From Kofleriaceae bacterium (GTDB taxonomy: Bacteria > Myxococcota_A > Polyangia > Haliangiales > Haliangiaceae), in contig JAGPCO010000025.1 of NCBI GenBank assembly GCA_018058095.1, positions 1 to 64,000 of the forward strand: 64,000 bases of DNA, read 5' to 3'. The position numbers were made by a program, and so were the translations under genes. The notes under the pieces were generated by a model. The model had not been told where the DNA came from. It did not search any database and saw only the letters and a program-made list of their open reading frames with translations. Below are positions 30,131 to 40,300 of this stretch, in pieces (position 1 is the stretch's first letter; each line of letters opens with the position of its first letter).

Positions 30131-31003
30131 ATGGCCGGCCCCAAGGTCGATCGCACCGGGCAGGTGCTCGACGAGCGTTATCGGCTCGACAAGCTGATCG
30201 GCCGCGGCGCGATGGCCGACGTGTACGCCGCGACCGACCTCGAGGCCCAGCTCGCGGTGGCCATCAAGGTGCAGCGCCTGACCATGTCGCTCGCCGCCGA
30301 CGGCGAGGCGCTCAGCCGGTTCGAGCGCGAGGTCCAGGTCCAGGGCATGATCCGCCACCGCAACGTCGCCGCGCTGTACGGCTCGGGCGTGATGCCGAGT
30401 CGGGAGCCGTACCTGGTGGTCGAGCTGCTGCGCGGCAAGTCGCTGCGTAGCGTCATCAAGAGCGGCGTCCGCGTCGGGCCTCAGCGCGCGCTGGTCTACT
30501 CCTGGCAGGCGCTGCAGGGGCTGTCGGCGGTGCACGCGCTCGGCGTGCTGCACCGCGACCTCAAGCCGGCCAACCTGATGCTCGAGCCGTCGCCGGGGCC
30601 GGTCGAGCGGGTCGTGCTGATCGACTTCGGCTTCGCCTCGCTCGAGGGCGGGGCCAGCCTGACCCAGCAGGGCCACGTCGTCGGCAGCCTGACCTACGTC
30701 GCGCCCGAGCGCCTGCGCGGCGAGACCGCCGACGAGCGCAGCGACCTGTATGCCATCGGCGTCATCCTGTACGAGCTGCTGACCGGGCGCGCCCCGTTCG
30801 TGACCGAGGACGACTTCGATCTCATCGCCATGCACCTGTCCGACCCGCCGACGCCGCTGGCCGCGGTCGCGCCCGAGCTGGCGGCGCTGCCCGGCGTGCA
30901 GGCGGTCGTGACCCGGGCCCTGGCCAAGCACCCCGCCGAGCGCTACGCCACCGCGCTGGAGATGGCGGCGGCGATCGAGGCGGCGGCGACCGCGCTGCGC
31001 TGA
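30131..31003 (+). CDS. Soluble Ser/Thr protein kinase
   Basis: 290 residues, essentially only a kinase domain: glycine loop [12 protein letters not shown], Lys in [37 protein letters not shown], with no transmembrane helix or C-terminal sensor. ATG 30131 is preferred over GTG 30122. Divergent from pyrB. The DFG is followed by FAS instead of the common IA(K/R). Substrate unknown. Confidence 0.92.
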   Translation: MAGPKVDRTGQVLDERYRLDKLIGRGAMADVYAATDLEAQLAVAIKVQRLTMSLAADGEALSRFEREVQVQGMIRHRNVAALYGSGVMPSREPYLVVELLRGKSLRSVIKSGVRVGPQRALVYSWQALQGLSAVHALGVLHRDLKPANLMLEPSPGPVERVVLIDFGFASLEGGASLTQQGHVVGSLTYVAPERLRGETADERSDLYAIGVILYELLTGRAPFVTEDDFDLIAMHLSDPPTPLAAVAPELAALPGVQAVVTRALAKHPAERYATALEMAAAIEAAATALR

Positions 31004-31012
31004 GCGCGCCGG

Positions 31013-31639
31013 CTACGGCGCCGGCCCGAGATCTTCTTCGAGGTCGAGGCAGGCCAGCACGACGCGCTCCATGATCGCGCGCAGCTCGTCGTCGGCGGGC
31101 GCCAGCTCCGGCTGGGTCACCGCCAGCAGCACCAGCCCACGCGCGGCGGCGAACGCGGCCGCGACCGAGCGCTCGAGCCGGTCCGGCGGGATGGACGTGC
31201 GGGCCGCCAGCCAGCTCGCCACCGCGGCCACCAGCGCCGCGGTGGTGGCGCGCGCGCTGGCGTGGCTCCACGACGCCGGCACGTTGAGGTTGAGCGCCCG
31301 CCGCATGGCCGGGCTGAGGCCCGGTGGCCGCACCGCGATCTCGCAACACGCGACCAGCGCCTGGCGCGGCGTCGGGTTCGCCGCCAGCACCTCCTGGATC
31401 CGGGTCAGCGCGTCGTGCTGGGCCCGCCGGGCCAGCTCGGCCAGGATCGACGCCTTGCTCGGGAAGTAGCGATACAGCGAAGCCACCCCGACCCCGGCCC
31501 GCTCGGCGATCGCGTTGACCGACGCGTCCGGCCCCAGCTCGAGCGCCGCCGCGACCAGCGCGTCGACGATGGCCGTCGACTCCGGCCGGCTCGGCGCCGG
31601 CGCCTGTGGCGGCGCCAGCGGATCGGGGGAACGGGCCAT
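31013..31639 (-). CDS. TetR-family transcriptional regulator
   Basis: 208 residues. N-terminal HTH: IVDALVAAALELGPDASVNAIAERAGVGVASLYRYFPSKASILAEL (about 28-75), the full TetR signature, then a ligand-binding helical domain. A Pro/Ala-rich 25-residue N-terminal tail precedes the HTH. Convergent with the kinase gene (9 bp apart) and divergent from the lipoprotein gene at 31793. The 153-bp gap between those two could hold its operator, but I saw no clear dyad there. Confidence 0.92.
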   Translation of the reverse strand: MARSPDPLAPPQAPAPSRPESTAIVDALVAAALELGPDASVNAIAERAGVGVASLYRYFPSKASILAELARRAQHDALTRIQEVLAANPTPRQALVACCEIAVRPPGLSPAMRRALNLNVPASWSHASARATTAALVAAVASWLAARTSIPPDRLERSVAAAFAAARGLVLLAVTQPELAPADDELRAIMERVVLACLDLEEDLGPAP

Positions 31640-31792
31640 CTCCCTGCCAACGTACCGCGGACGCGGACGACCTGTCGCCGAGCGCCGCGGAGCACCAGCA
31701 CGTGGCGTGGCCGGATCGTCATCGAATCCGCCGGCTTGTGCCGAGGGAGCCGCGGAGTTGAGGCACCTGCGCCGACGTGACAGTGCTGCGGC

Positions 31793-32272
31793 ATGCACCC
31801 TCGCTGCTCCAGTCCGGCCTGCCTGCTCGCCCTCGTCGCCTGCTCGCGCGCCCCCGACCCTGCCACCTCCCCCGCCCCGAGCCCGATCGCGTCGCACGGC
31901 TCGACCACGGCCAGCGGCGCGGCCGCTCCGGCGACGCGGTGGCTCGACCTGGCCGACCTCGACCTTCAGGCGCACGCCGGCCAGGTGGTGACCGTGCGCG
32001 GCTATCTGGTGCAGCGACCCGACGGGTTCACGCTGCACGAGGCGCTGGCCGAGTCGATGCCGCCCCGACCGGCCGGGGCGAGCGCCGCCCTCGACGGGGT
32101 CGACCCGGCGCGGGTCGCGCCGTGGATGGAGCACGCGGCGGGCCACCCGGGTGGCTGGAGCCGGCACCAGATCGTCGTTGAGGGGCGCGTCCAGGGTCAG
32201 GCCATCGCCGTGCACGAGGTGGTCGAGGCGTGGCCGGGCCCGGCCTGGCCGGCCCGCCCACCCGCGCCGTGA
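31793..32272 (+). CDS. Small lipoprotein of unknown function
   Basis: 159 residues. Lipoprotein signal LLALVACSRA (Cys17), then a Pro/Ser/Thr linker. A single small domain (about 48-150) begins WLDLADLDLQAHAGQVVTVRGYLVQ and ends QIVVEGRVQGQAIAVHEV. The two 'VVxVxGxL / IVVEGRV' strands suggest an OB-fold-like barrel. It lies 53 bp before two beta-propeller lipoprotein or periplasmic genes in the same direction. No recognised family. Confidence 0.7.
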   Translation: MHPRCSSPACLLALVACSRAPDPATSPAPSPIASHGSTTASGAAAPATRWLDLADLDLQAHAGQVVTVRGYLVQRPDGFTLHEALAESMPPRPAGASAALDGVDPARVAPWMEHAAGHPGGWSRHQIVVEGRVQGQAIAVHEVVEAWPGPAWPARPPAP

Positions 32273-32325
32273 CCCCGACACCACCCTCTTTCGCCGTCCG
32301 TCGACACCTCACCTGGAGACCTCTC

Positions 32326-33318
32326 ATGTCTGCACGCGCGCTCGCTGCTGGCTTCCTCCTCGCGACCTCGTTCGCCATTACCCTCAGCACCGCGGTCGCC
32401 CGCGGCGACGACGTCATCGCCCCGCCCGATCGCCACGTCACCTGCCTCGACCAGGACACCGGCGCCGCGCGCTGGGAGATGACGCCGACCAGGCTTGGCC
32501 CCGCCGAGCTGGCCATCGTCGATGGTCGCCTCGTCGTCACCGAGGTCGGCCTGGCGAGCCCGGCCCGCCACGTCCTCGACCTCCAGACCGGCGCCCCCTC
32601 CACCCGGCCGATCGCCACGCGCACCGCGGTGACCTCGGCCGTGCGCTTCGACCGGGCCCAGAGGTGGCGCGGCCACGACCTGACCGGGCCGATCGCCGCG
32701 CTGCGTGTGCCGAGCCCAGCCGGCGGCCCGGCCCGCCGGCTCGTGCGCTGGCCCGACGAGCTGGCCGTCGTCGGCGACGTCGCCATCTTCACCCTGGCCG
32801 GAGCCGCCGCCGACGCCTGGCAGGGGCAGGTGTTCGGCTACGACCTGCGCCGCCGCAAGGTGGTCTGGCGCACCTCGGTGGTGCCGCCAGGCCTGGTGCT
32901 GCAGGACGGCCGTCGCACCGCGTTCTTCGACCATGGCTACACCGGCGTGTGGGCCGACGCCGATGCGGTGTACGTGATGTTCGACCAGGCGCTGACCGCG
33001 CTTTCGCCCACGACCGGGCGGCCGCGGTGGCGGCAGGAGCTGCCGCGCCAGGCGCTGCGGCGCTACGACGTGGCGCGCATGCGGCTGCACCGCCTCGCCG
33101 ATCGTCTGGTGGTGGCGCTGTACGAGGACCTGTTCGTCATCGACGCCGCCACCGGCGCGCTGCGCTGGGCGTTCGACTCGGGCCAGGCGGTCGACCCCGA
33201 GCCGGTGCTCGGCGCCGGGCTGGCCTGCCTGACCCTGCGCCGCAACCCCGCGGTCACCGTCGGGCACACCACCGGGATCCACCTCCAGGCGCCGACGGCC
33301 ACACAAGGACGGCCGTAG
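32326..33318 (+). CDS. Secreted PQQ-like beta-propeller protein, copy 1
   Basis: 330 residues. Signal peptide ends STAVARGDD. It has repeating PQQ/WD-type blades such as DRHVTCLDQDTGAARWEM, GYDLRRRKVVWRTSVVPPG and VIDAATGALRWAFDSG, each with the A-x-D-x-x-T-G-x-x-x-W motif of PQQ-binding-like repeats. No haem or quinone ligand can be identified, so structural or adaptor use is as likely as catalysis. A near paralogue follows 74 bp downstream. SD-like GGAGA precedes the ATG at 32326. Confidence 0.83.
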   Translation: MSARALAAGFLLATSFAITLSTAVARGDDVIAPPDRHVTCLDQDTGAARWEMTPTRLGPAELAIVDGRLVVTEVGLASPARHVLDLQTGAPSTRPIATRTAVTSAVRFDRAQRWRGHDLTGPIAALRVPSPAGGPARRLVRWPDELAVVGDVAIFTLAGAAADAWQGQVFGYDLRRRKVVWRTSVVPPGLVLQDGRRTAFFDHGYTGVWADADAVYVMFDQALTALSPTTGRPRWRQELPRQALRRYDVARMRLHRLADRLVVALYEDLFVIDAATGALRWAFDSGQAVDPEPVLGAGLACLTLRRNPAVTVGHTTGIHLQAPTATQGRP

Positions 33319-33392
33319 CCAGCCCACCGTCGCGGCGCCGGCCTCGTCGGCCGCCACCCGTTCGTACCCACGCCCAGCGCAGGAGCCCTCCC

Positions 33393-34451
33393 ATGCCCGC
33401 CCGTACCCTCGCCGTCCCGACCTGCGTCCTGGTGGCGTTGATCGCCGTCTGTAGCCTCACGAGTCGCGCCCGCGCCGATGAGTTCGGCGCCCCGCGCGAC
33501 CGGCACGTGATCTGCCTCGACGAGCACACCGGCGTGTCGAGGTGGGAGGTCCCGCTGGCCCACCAGGGCCGAGCCGAGCTGGCCATCGTCGACGGTCGAC
33601 TCCTGGTGAGCGCGGTCGGCTCGGCGCGCCCGGAGCGCCACGTCCTCGAGCTGAGCACGGGCGGCGCCAGCGCCCGGATCATCGACCCTGACGCGCCGCG
33701 AAGCATGTCCGTCCGCTTCGACCGGCCCCGCGCCTGGCGTGGCCGCGACCTGACCGGGCCGACCGGCGCAGGCTTCCGCGTCGCCCACCCGGCCGGCGGC
33801 CCGGCCCGTCGGGTCGAGCGCTGGCCCGACGAGCTGGTCGTGCTCGGTGACCTCGCGATCTTCGGCCTGGCCGGCACCAGCACCGACGCCTGGCAGGGCC
33901 AGGTGTTCGGGTACGACCTCGGCCAGCGCCGCGAGGTGTGGCGGACCTCGGTGGTCCCACCCGGCCTGGTGATGCGCGATAGCCGGCGCACCGGCTTCTA
34001 CGACCACGGATACACCGGCGTGTGGGCCGACGCGGGCGCGGTGTACGTGATGTTCGATCAGGTCCTGACCGCGCTCGCCCCGGCGACGGGCAAGATGATG
34101 TGGCAGCAGGTGATCCGGCAGCAGGCGCTGCGGCGCCACGACGTGGGGCGCATGCAGCTGCGGCGCCTGGGCGACCGGCTCCTGGTCACCCTGTACGAAG
34201 GGCTGTTCCTGCTCGACGCGGCCACCGGCGCGCTGCGCTGGTGGTACGGCACGGGCGACCCGGCCGGCCCCCAGCCCGTGATCGGCGGTGGGCTGGTGTG
34301 CCTGGTGCGGCGCGGGCGCGCCTACGTCGTCGACCCCACCGTCGACCTCAGCAACGAGAACGAGAACATGAACGGCATGGGCGGACGCATCCTACCGCCG
34401 CCGGCCGCGCCCACCCCGACACGCACGCCGACCACCAAGCGCCGGCGGTAG
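33393..34451 (+). CDS. Secreted PQQ-like beta-propeller protein, copy 2 (tandem paralogue)
   Basis: 352 residues, aligned with the previous gene over almost its whole length (for example DRHVICLDEHTGVSRWEV, YTGVWADAGAVYVMFDQVL, LLDAATGALRWWYGTG). Signal peptide ends RARADEF. It has an extra C-terminal Asn/Met/Pro-rich tail (about 320-352) not in copy 1. SD AGGAG lies before the ATG at 33393. The strong paralogy points to a local duplication. The two could form a heterodimeric periplasmic scaffold. Terminator-like hairpin follows at 34517. Confidence 0.85.
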   Translation: MPARTLAVPTCVLVALIAVCSLTSRARADEFGAPRDRHVICLDEHTGVSRWEVPLAHQGRAELAIVDGRLLVSAVGSARPERHVLELSTGGASARIIDPDAPRSMSVRFDRPRAWRGRDLTGPTGAGFRVAHPAGGPARRVERWPDELVVLGDLAIFGLAGTSTDAWQGQVFGYDLGQRREVWRTSVVPPGLVMRDSRRTGFYDHGYTGVWADAGAVYVMFDQVLTALAPATGKMMWQQVIRQQALRRHDVGRMQLRRLGDRLLVTLYEGLFLLDAATGALRWWYGTGDPAGPQPVIGGGLVCLVRRGRAYVVDPTVDLSNENENMNGMGGRILPPPAAPTPTRTPTTKRRR

Positions 34452-34478
34452 CGAAGGCGTGCCCGGTGACCCGGACTC

Positions 34479-34502
34479 GGGCACGGGCACGGGCACGGGC
34501 AC
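34479..34502. repeat. GGGCAC hexamer x4 tandem repeat
   Basis: Four perfect head-to-tail copies of GGGCAC in the 213-bp gap between two convergent genes. Probably replication slippage; no coding role. Confidence 0.9.
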
Positions 34503-34516
34503 GGGGCAGGTCGCTG

Positions 34517-34539
34517 CAAACGCGGCTGCGCCGCGTTTG
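34517..34539. terminator. Bidirectional hairpin terminator between convergent genes
   Basis: CAAACGCGGC-TGC-GCCGCGTTTG: a perfect 10-bp stem with a 3-nt loop, with AAA on one side and TTT on the other, so either strand ends in a short U-run. It sits 65 bp after the propeller gene stop and before the end of the convergent beta-helix gene. Confidence 0.65.
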
Positions 34540-34549
34540 TCAGCGTCCT

Positions 34550-34662
34550 GCTAGTCCCCTGGAAACGTGATCGTTGGCAAAACTCACGACGGTTTTCGCC
34601 CACGAGATCGATCGCTTGCGTGACACGCCGACGCCGAGGAACCCCGGATCCAGGGGACTAGC
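34550..34662. repeat. 113-bp inverted-repeat element in intergenic gap (possible MITE)
   Basis: GCTAGTCCCCTGGA (34550-34563) is repeated exactly inverted at 34649-34662. A 7-bp direct repeat GTCAGCG occurs just outside at 34539-34545 and 34664-34670. The inside is less GC-rich than the surroundings and holds an AAAAC/GTTTT hairpin. It encodes nothing recognisable. A miniature element or a large processed RNA hairpin are both possible. Confidence 0.45.
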
Positions 34663-34664
34663 CG

Positions 34665-36224
34665 TCAGCGCGGCTCGAGCGCCCCGATCGCCGGCCGCGC
34701 CGGTCGCGCTCGCCGGCGCTGATCCACCGTCGGCGCCGGCCGCCCGGGTCGGCCGGCGGCGCCGATGAGCGGGCTGCCGTCGCGCGGCGTCAGGTCCGGC
34801 GCCGCCGCCTTGAACCGGCCGGGGCCGACGATCATCGGATCACGCACCGGCCCGGCGTCGGGGTAGCCGGCGATGCTGTGGCTGCCCTCGCCGCACTCGG
34901 GCAGCGGGTTGCCGCCGTTCCAGAACAGGTTGTCGCGCACGACCAGGCCGACGGTGCCGCGCCCGTCGTTGGCGGCATCGAGCGCGCAGCCGAGGTCCCC
35001 CCCGGCGGCGCCGAACACGTTGCTGACGACCAGGTTGTCCTTGTTGGTGAGCACGTCCCCGACCCGACGCGCCGCTCCCCACTCGTCGTAGCTGCCGCCC
35101 TCGAGGATGCTGGGGTACATGCGCATGAAGTCGCGCGCGTGGCCGGCATGGCCCGGCGTGAACCACACGCTGTTGTGACTGGCCTCGCACGACCAGCAGC
35201 CGTAGAAGGTGACGCCCCCCTCGTTGGCGTCGACCACGACGTTGTTGCGGGCGACCACACCGTAGGCCTCGGCCGGGAAGTCGGCCGGCCACATGAAGTT
35301 GTTGTTGCTGCCTTCACCACCCAGCATGATCGCGCGGTGGAACACCCGCTCGAAGCGGTTGCCCTCGATCACCACGTCGTACGAACCGCCCTTGGCCTCG
35401 ACGCCCTGGCCCTCGCCGACCAGGTCGGTGAACGTGTTGCCGCACATGGCGACGTGGTGGACCCCGACGTTGTCGATGCCGTGGCGCGCGGTCCGGCTGA
35501 TGGTGTTGCCGAGGAACCAGACCCACTCGGCCTGGTTGGCCTTGGCGCCGTCGCAGCAGCCGCTCTCGTAGTGGTCGGGGTTGCCGTCGCCGTCGCTGCC
35601 CCGGTTGAGGTTACGCATGGTGTTGGCGCGGACGATGACGTGGTGACTGGGCTGCCAGCGCCCGTAGCTGCGCGGGTCGGACGGCCGGACCGGCTTGCCC
35701 CCGACGTGGACGCCGGAGTCACCGTAGTGACCGCGGGCCGGTCCGAAGGTGAAGCCGTCGATGGCGACGTAGGCGACGTGGACGAAGCCGAAGGCCTGAC
35801 CGTTGCCGTCGGCGCAGTCGATCTGGACCGGGCCGTCGGCGACCAGCCACAGCGGGGCCCGGGCGGTGCGGACGTGGTCCTCGACGTACAGGCACTGGCC
35901 GCGGTAGGTCCCGGCCGCGACCTTGATCCGGGTCGGCTTGCGCCGGTCAGACCGGGCGATGGCCGCGCGCAGGCCGTCCATGCCGGCGGCTGGCGTGACC
36001 TTGCGCTCGACCCAGCGCAGCGCCGGATCCTCGATGAACAGGCGGTCGGCGCAGCTGATCTGCCCGGTCGGCGGCGGGAACGCGACCCGGCCATCCGAGG
36101 CGTCGCTCGGCGAGGGCGCCGCGAACGACGGCGCGGGCGGCAGGGCGACCAGGCCGCACAGCACGAGCGCGACCTGACCGAGGACAGGGAGATGTCGACG
36201 CATGTCGAGAGAAGAGTCGACCAA
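34665..36224 (-). CDS. Secreted right-handed parallel beta-helix protein
   Basis: 519 residues from TTG 36224, which has AGGAG 6 nt upstream; ATG 36203 is the alternative and has no SD. Signal peptide ends APSFAAPS. Residues about 85-470 form a parallel beta-helix: repeated HHVIVRANTMRNL, NTISRTARHGID, VIEGNRFERVF, ARNNVVVDANEGG, LVVSNVFGAAGG, VVRDNLFWNGG, each with the N-x-(I/V/F) turn of pectate-lyase-like repeats. Carbohydrate binding or lyase activity is the family expectation; no catalytic residues can be assigned. The last 40 residues are Pro/Arg-rich. Confidence 0.8.
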   Translation of the reverse strand: MVDSSLDMRRHLPVLGQVALVLCGLVALPPAPSFAAPSPSDASDGRVAFPPPTGQISCADRLFIEDPALRWVERKVTPAAGMDGLRAAIARSDRRKPTRIKVAAGTYRGQCLYVEDHVRTARAPLWLVADGPVQIDCADGNGQAFGFVHVAYVAIDGFTFGPARGHYGDSGVHVGGKPVRPSDPRSYGRWQPSHHVIVRANTMRNLNRGSDGDGNPDHYESGCCDGAKANQAEWVWFLGNTISRTARHGIDNVGVHHVAMCGNTFTDLVGEGQGVEAKGGSYDVVIEGNRFERVFHRAIMLGGEGSNNNFMWPADFPAEAYGVVARNNVVVDANEGGVTFYGCWSCEASHNSVWFTPGHAGHARDFMRMYPSILEGGSYDEWGAARRVGDVLTNKDNLVVSNVFGAAGGDLGCALDAANDGRGTVGLVVRDNLFWNGGNPLPECGEGSHSIAGYPDAGPVRDPMIVGPGRFKAAAPDLTPRDGSPLIGAAGRPGRPAPTVDQRRRARPARPAIGALEPR

Positions 36225-36255
36225 GGGCAGCTCCTGGTGAGGCGGTCGCGGGGCC

Positions 36256-36825
36256 CTACAAGGCGGCCAGGATCAGCAGCAGGGCCACGGCATCGAACGC
36301 CAGCGGCAGGCCGAACACGACCTTGCAGCCGGGGAACTCGCACACGGTCAGGCCGTAGATCAGCGGCGCGCCGATGGCGCCGGTCACCAGCGCGCCGACC
36401 ACCACCGGCGGCACCCCGGCCAGGACCCCCGCTCGATCGGCGCCATCCGGATCGTCGGGATCGGCCACAGACCTCGCCGGCGCGGGCGGCCGGGTCAAGA
36501 CGGTGAACCGCTGCTCGCCCAGCAGCGCCAGCGTGCAGTCGAGATCTTGCTCCGGGTCGCCTCCGCGGCAGCCGGCGATGAGTTCGCGCACGCTGAAGAC
36601 CTGCGGCGCCGAGGTCGCCGTCGCCAGCCAGTGCCCGGTGCCGACGTGGAGCGTGCCCGTGGGCGCGGCCGGGAGCTCGACCTCCCCTGCCGCCTGCAGG
36701 CGCTGCACCTGGGCGTAGAGGTCGGCACCGATGATGGTCGGCCGGGCCGGGCGCGCGCAGGCCGCCACCGCCATGACCGCGGCCAGCGCCACCCGCGACG
36801 CGAGCCTCGACCGGGACGGCGGCAT
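36256..36825 (-). CDS. Lipoprotein with two C-terminal transmembrane helices
   Basis: 189 residues from ATG 36825. Lipoprotein-type signal MAVAACARPA, a soluble part with TLHVGTGHWLATATSAPQVFSVRELIAGCRGG and CTLALLGEQRFTVLTR, then two hydrophobic segments (about 140-160 and 170-188) separated by a Cys pair in CEFPGCK. A lipid-anchored protein with further membrane helices is unusual. Family not recognised. It starts 87 bp from the divergent CusF-like gene and lies 31 bp after the beta-helix gene start. Confidence 0.68.
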   Translation of the reverse strand: MPPSRSRLASRVALAAVMAVAACARPARPTIIGADLYAQVQRLQAAGEVELPAAPTGTLHVGTGHWLATATSAPQVFSVRELIAGCRGGDPEQDLDCTLALLGEQRFTVLTRPPAPARSVADPDDPDGADRAGVLAGVPPVVVGALVTGAIGAPLIYGLTVCEFPGCKVVFGLPLAFDAVALLLILAAL

Positions 36826-36912
36826 GAGGCAGATCGTCGCGACTGCCACCCAGGCCGTCAAGATGATGCGGCGGGTGCTGGCGCCACGACGTGTCGGAGG
36901 TAGGGTGAGGCC

Positions 36913-37302
36913 ATGCGTCGCCTGGTCATCGCCCTCGCCCTCTCCACCCTCGCCGCCGGTCCTGCCGGGTGCAAGGACAAGGCCTCGGCGCCTGGCGCCC
37001 GGGCCGGTACGCCCGAGACCTACACCGTCCGCGGCAAGGTGACCTCGCTGCCGGCCACCGCCGATGGGGAGATCATGATCCACCACGAGAAGATCCCGTC
37101 GTTCCGCGCCGTCGACGGCAAGGTGCGCGACATGATGTCGATGGAGATGCCGTTCGCGCTCGAGCCCGGCGCGGCACCCGGCGGGCTGGCGGTGGGCGCC
37201 CTGATCGAGATCGATCTCGAGGTGCGGTGGGACGCCAAGACGCCCCTCCGCATCAAGGCGGCGCGCCCGCTGCCGGCCGGGACCACGCTCGACCTGAAGT
37301 GA
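36913..37302 (+). CDS. CusF-like periplasmic copper-binding lipoprotein
   Basis: 129 residues. Lipoprotein signal ends GPAGCKDK. Beta-barrel with YTVRGKVTSLP, IMIHHEKIPSF and DMMSMEMPFALEPG, the His/Met-rich pattern of CusF-type (PF11604) copper(I)-binding proteins, where the HEKIP and MxMPF segments supply the ligands. Often found beside copper exporters or SCO/cytochrome oxidase assembly genes; here it stands alone, so a lone copper buffer is inferred. Confidence 0.78.
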   Translation: MRRLVIALALSTLAAGPAGCKDKASAPGARAGTPETYTVRGKVTSLPATADGEIMIHHEKIPSFRAVDGKVRDMMSMEMPFALEPGAAPGGLAVGALIEIDLEVRWDAKTPLRIKAARPLPAGTTLDLK

Positions 37303-37354
37303 GCTCGGGCGCGCCCGGAGCGCGTCGGCGGCGTGACCCGGGCATGATCGGGTC

Positions 37355-40300
37355 ATGGCCAAGGTCCGCTTCTCGCCCGCCGCTGCTACCCATCGGGCTC
37401 GGGTCCACGCCGCCCTCGCGGGCGCGCTCGGCGCCGGGGCCCGTGGTGACGTGGCGACGCGTTACCTGGCCGGCCTGGCCGCGTTCCGCGATCGGGACGG
37501 CGGCCGCGTCGCGGCGCTGATGGCCGATCCGTCGCGCCGCGTGCGCGCGGCCGCGGTGGTGACCACCCCGCTGGCGTGTGACGACCCCCAGGTCCTGGCC
37601 GCGCTGCGGGTGGCGTGGGGCGTGCGCGGCGAGCGGACCCTGCTGCGCCGCCTGGTCCGGCACGGGCGGCGCGCCCCGATCGACGTGTTCCTCGACGAGC
37701 TGGCGGCGCTCGGCCAGCTGCGTGATCTGGTCGACGACCTGCCCTTTGGCTCGGACGCCGCGGTCCGCCGCCACCTGCACCACGCCCTGGCCCGGCCGAG
37801 CCAGCGGTGGTGGCGGCGGCTGGCGCAAGGCCATCCGGCGATCCTGCTCGAGCTGCTGATGACGCGCTGGGGCGAGCACCCGAGCGAGGCCGACCCGGTG
37901 ACCCGGCAGCTGACCGAGGCCCATCATGCCCGCCTGGCCGAGCGGGTGCCCGACGGCGCGCTCGCGCTGGCCGAGCTGCTCCTGGCCCGCGGCATCGAGC
38001 CGGCCGCGCCGGTGTGGACCGAGCTGCTGCGCCTGCGCCCGGCCGCCGCCGTCGAGCTCGCGGTCCGCTGCGCGGCCCGGGTCCCGGCCGGGGTGCTGGC
38101 GTGCCGCCTGCGCGAGCTGGCGCCGGCGGTCCTGGCGCGGGTGGTCGCCGAGGCCCCGCACCTGCTCGGCGAGTTCGGGCCGCGCGTCCGCACGCTGAGC
38201 CCGGACCGGCGCGCCGCCCTGGCCGAGGGCTGGCTCGGCGCCGACGCGCGCTTCGCCGCGCTCGGCACACACCTGCTGCGGTACCTGCCGGACGGACCGG
38301 CGCGTGACGCCGCGTACCAGCGCTGGAGCCTGGCCGCGCGGGATCGCGACGGCGTCATCGCCGCCGACGCGCTGGCCGCGCTGCCGACGGAGCTGGCCAC
38401 GCGCGAGGCCCGCCGCCACGTCGACGAGGTGATCGCGCTCGGCGCCGATCCGATCCGGAGGCTGCGCGGCATCGCTCGCTACCTGCCCTGGGCCGAGCTG
38501 GAGGGCGCGCTGCGCGACCACCTCGGCCACCCCGACCCGACCCTGCGCGGCGTCGCGCTGTCCGAGCTGCTCGCCAACGCCGACGTGTTCGTCGACGATG
38601 CCAGCCTGCCGGCGCGGGCGCTCGCCGTCGTCAGCGCGCGCGCCTTCGAGCAGGACCCCATCCGCCTGATCATGTTCCACGTCCTCGGCCGCTGGCCGCG
38701 CCGGTGCTGGCGGGCCGAGCACCTGCCGGCGGTGGCGGCGGCGGTGCGGGCCGGGCTCGACGCCGCCGACCTGTCGATCGCGACGGTGCGCGAGATCCAG
38801 CACCTGCTGACCCGGCTGTTCGCGCTCGACCCGCGCTGGGCCGCGGCCCAGCTGGCGACGACGATCAAGGAGCGGGGCGCGCTGCACGACGCCAACCTCG
38901 GCGCCAAGCTGACCGACGCCGAGCTGCGCGCGGCGGCGCCGGCGCTGGTCGAGATCGCGACCGACTGGGCCACGCTCGAGCGCGCGCCCTGGCTGGTCGG
39001 GTTCGCCAGCGGCCTCGGTCGTCGCCTCGGCGTCGTCGACGGCCTGGTCGCCCTGCTGATCGAGGTGCGCGACACCACCCCGCACGAGTGGGTCGCGCAC
39101 CAGCTGGCGGTGGTGCTGGCCCGCCACGCCCCGGCCGAACACGCGGCCACGCTGCCGGCGCTGCTGGCCCGCCTGCACGCGCGCAAGTGGCACACGGTGC
39201 TGCTGGCGCTGGCCGAGCAGCACGGCCTGCACGGCCGCGCTCAGGCGCGGCAGCGGCACCGGCGCCGGCCGACGCTGGTCGGGCCGCTGCGCGACGCCGT
39301 GGTGGCGCTGGCGCGTGGGCTCGACCCCCGCTTCGCCGGGCGCGCCCTGGCCGTGCTGCGCCAGCGCGATCCGGAGGCGCTCGATCGGCTCCTGCCCGCG
39401 CTGATCGGCGCCGACGCCAGCGTGGCCATCGTCCCCGACGTGCAGCGCTGGATCCACCGCCACCGCCAGGACCTGCTCGAGCCGTACCTGGGCGATCGCC
39501 CGGTCCGCGGCGCCTGGGCCACCGGCAAGACCCGGTGGGTCCTGCCGTGGCGCGACGGCTTCTTCCGCTGGAGCCCGACCCAGGTCGAACGCTTCGCCGC
39601 GCTCACCGCCCGGATCGTCGACGACCGCGGCCGCGACGTGCCGACCGTGCTGTCGACGCTGACCGTGTGGCCGGCGATGGAGTACGCGTCGATGGACCGC
39701 CTGTGCGCGCTGGCTGACGACTCCCGGCCGGCGGTGCGCGAGAAGGCGATCCGCGTGCTGGCCCGGTGTGACGCCGGGCAAGGCGTGCCGACGCTGCTGG
39801 CCTGCCTGGCCGACGCCCGGGCCCGCTTCGCCGTGTACGGGCTGCGCCGCGCCCTGTTCGCGATGGTCCCGGAGCGTGCCCTCGCGCTCCTGGTCGACGC
39901 GCCGATGCACAAGGTCACCATCGCCAAGGAGGTGGTGCGCCTGACCGGCGAGCTGCGCGCCGCCGGCGCGTTCGCGCGCCTGACCGAGCTGGCGGCGGCG
40001 CCGCTGCACCGCGACGTGCGGATCGCCCTCCTGCGCGCGTTGTGGGATCACCTCGACCACGAGGCGACGTGGGCGACGTTCGCGGCCGCGGTGACCGACC
40101 CGGACTGGGTCGTGGCCAGCCGTCTGGCCGAGATCCCGGCCAACCGCTTGACGGTGGAGCTCGACGCTCGCCTGGCGGCGCTGCTGGCCCGGGTCATCGA
40201 CCGGCCCGAGCCGGAGTCGCGGCTCGACCTGCTCGGCCGGGCTCGCTACCTGGCCCTGGTCGATCGCGAGCGCGTGCTGCTCGCCGCGTGCCGGGCCCGG

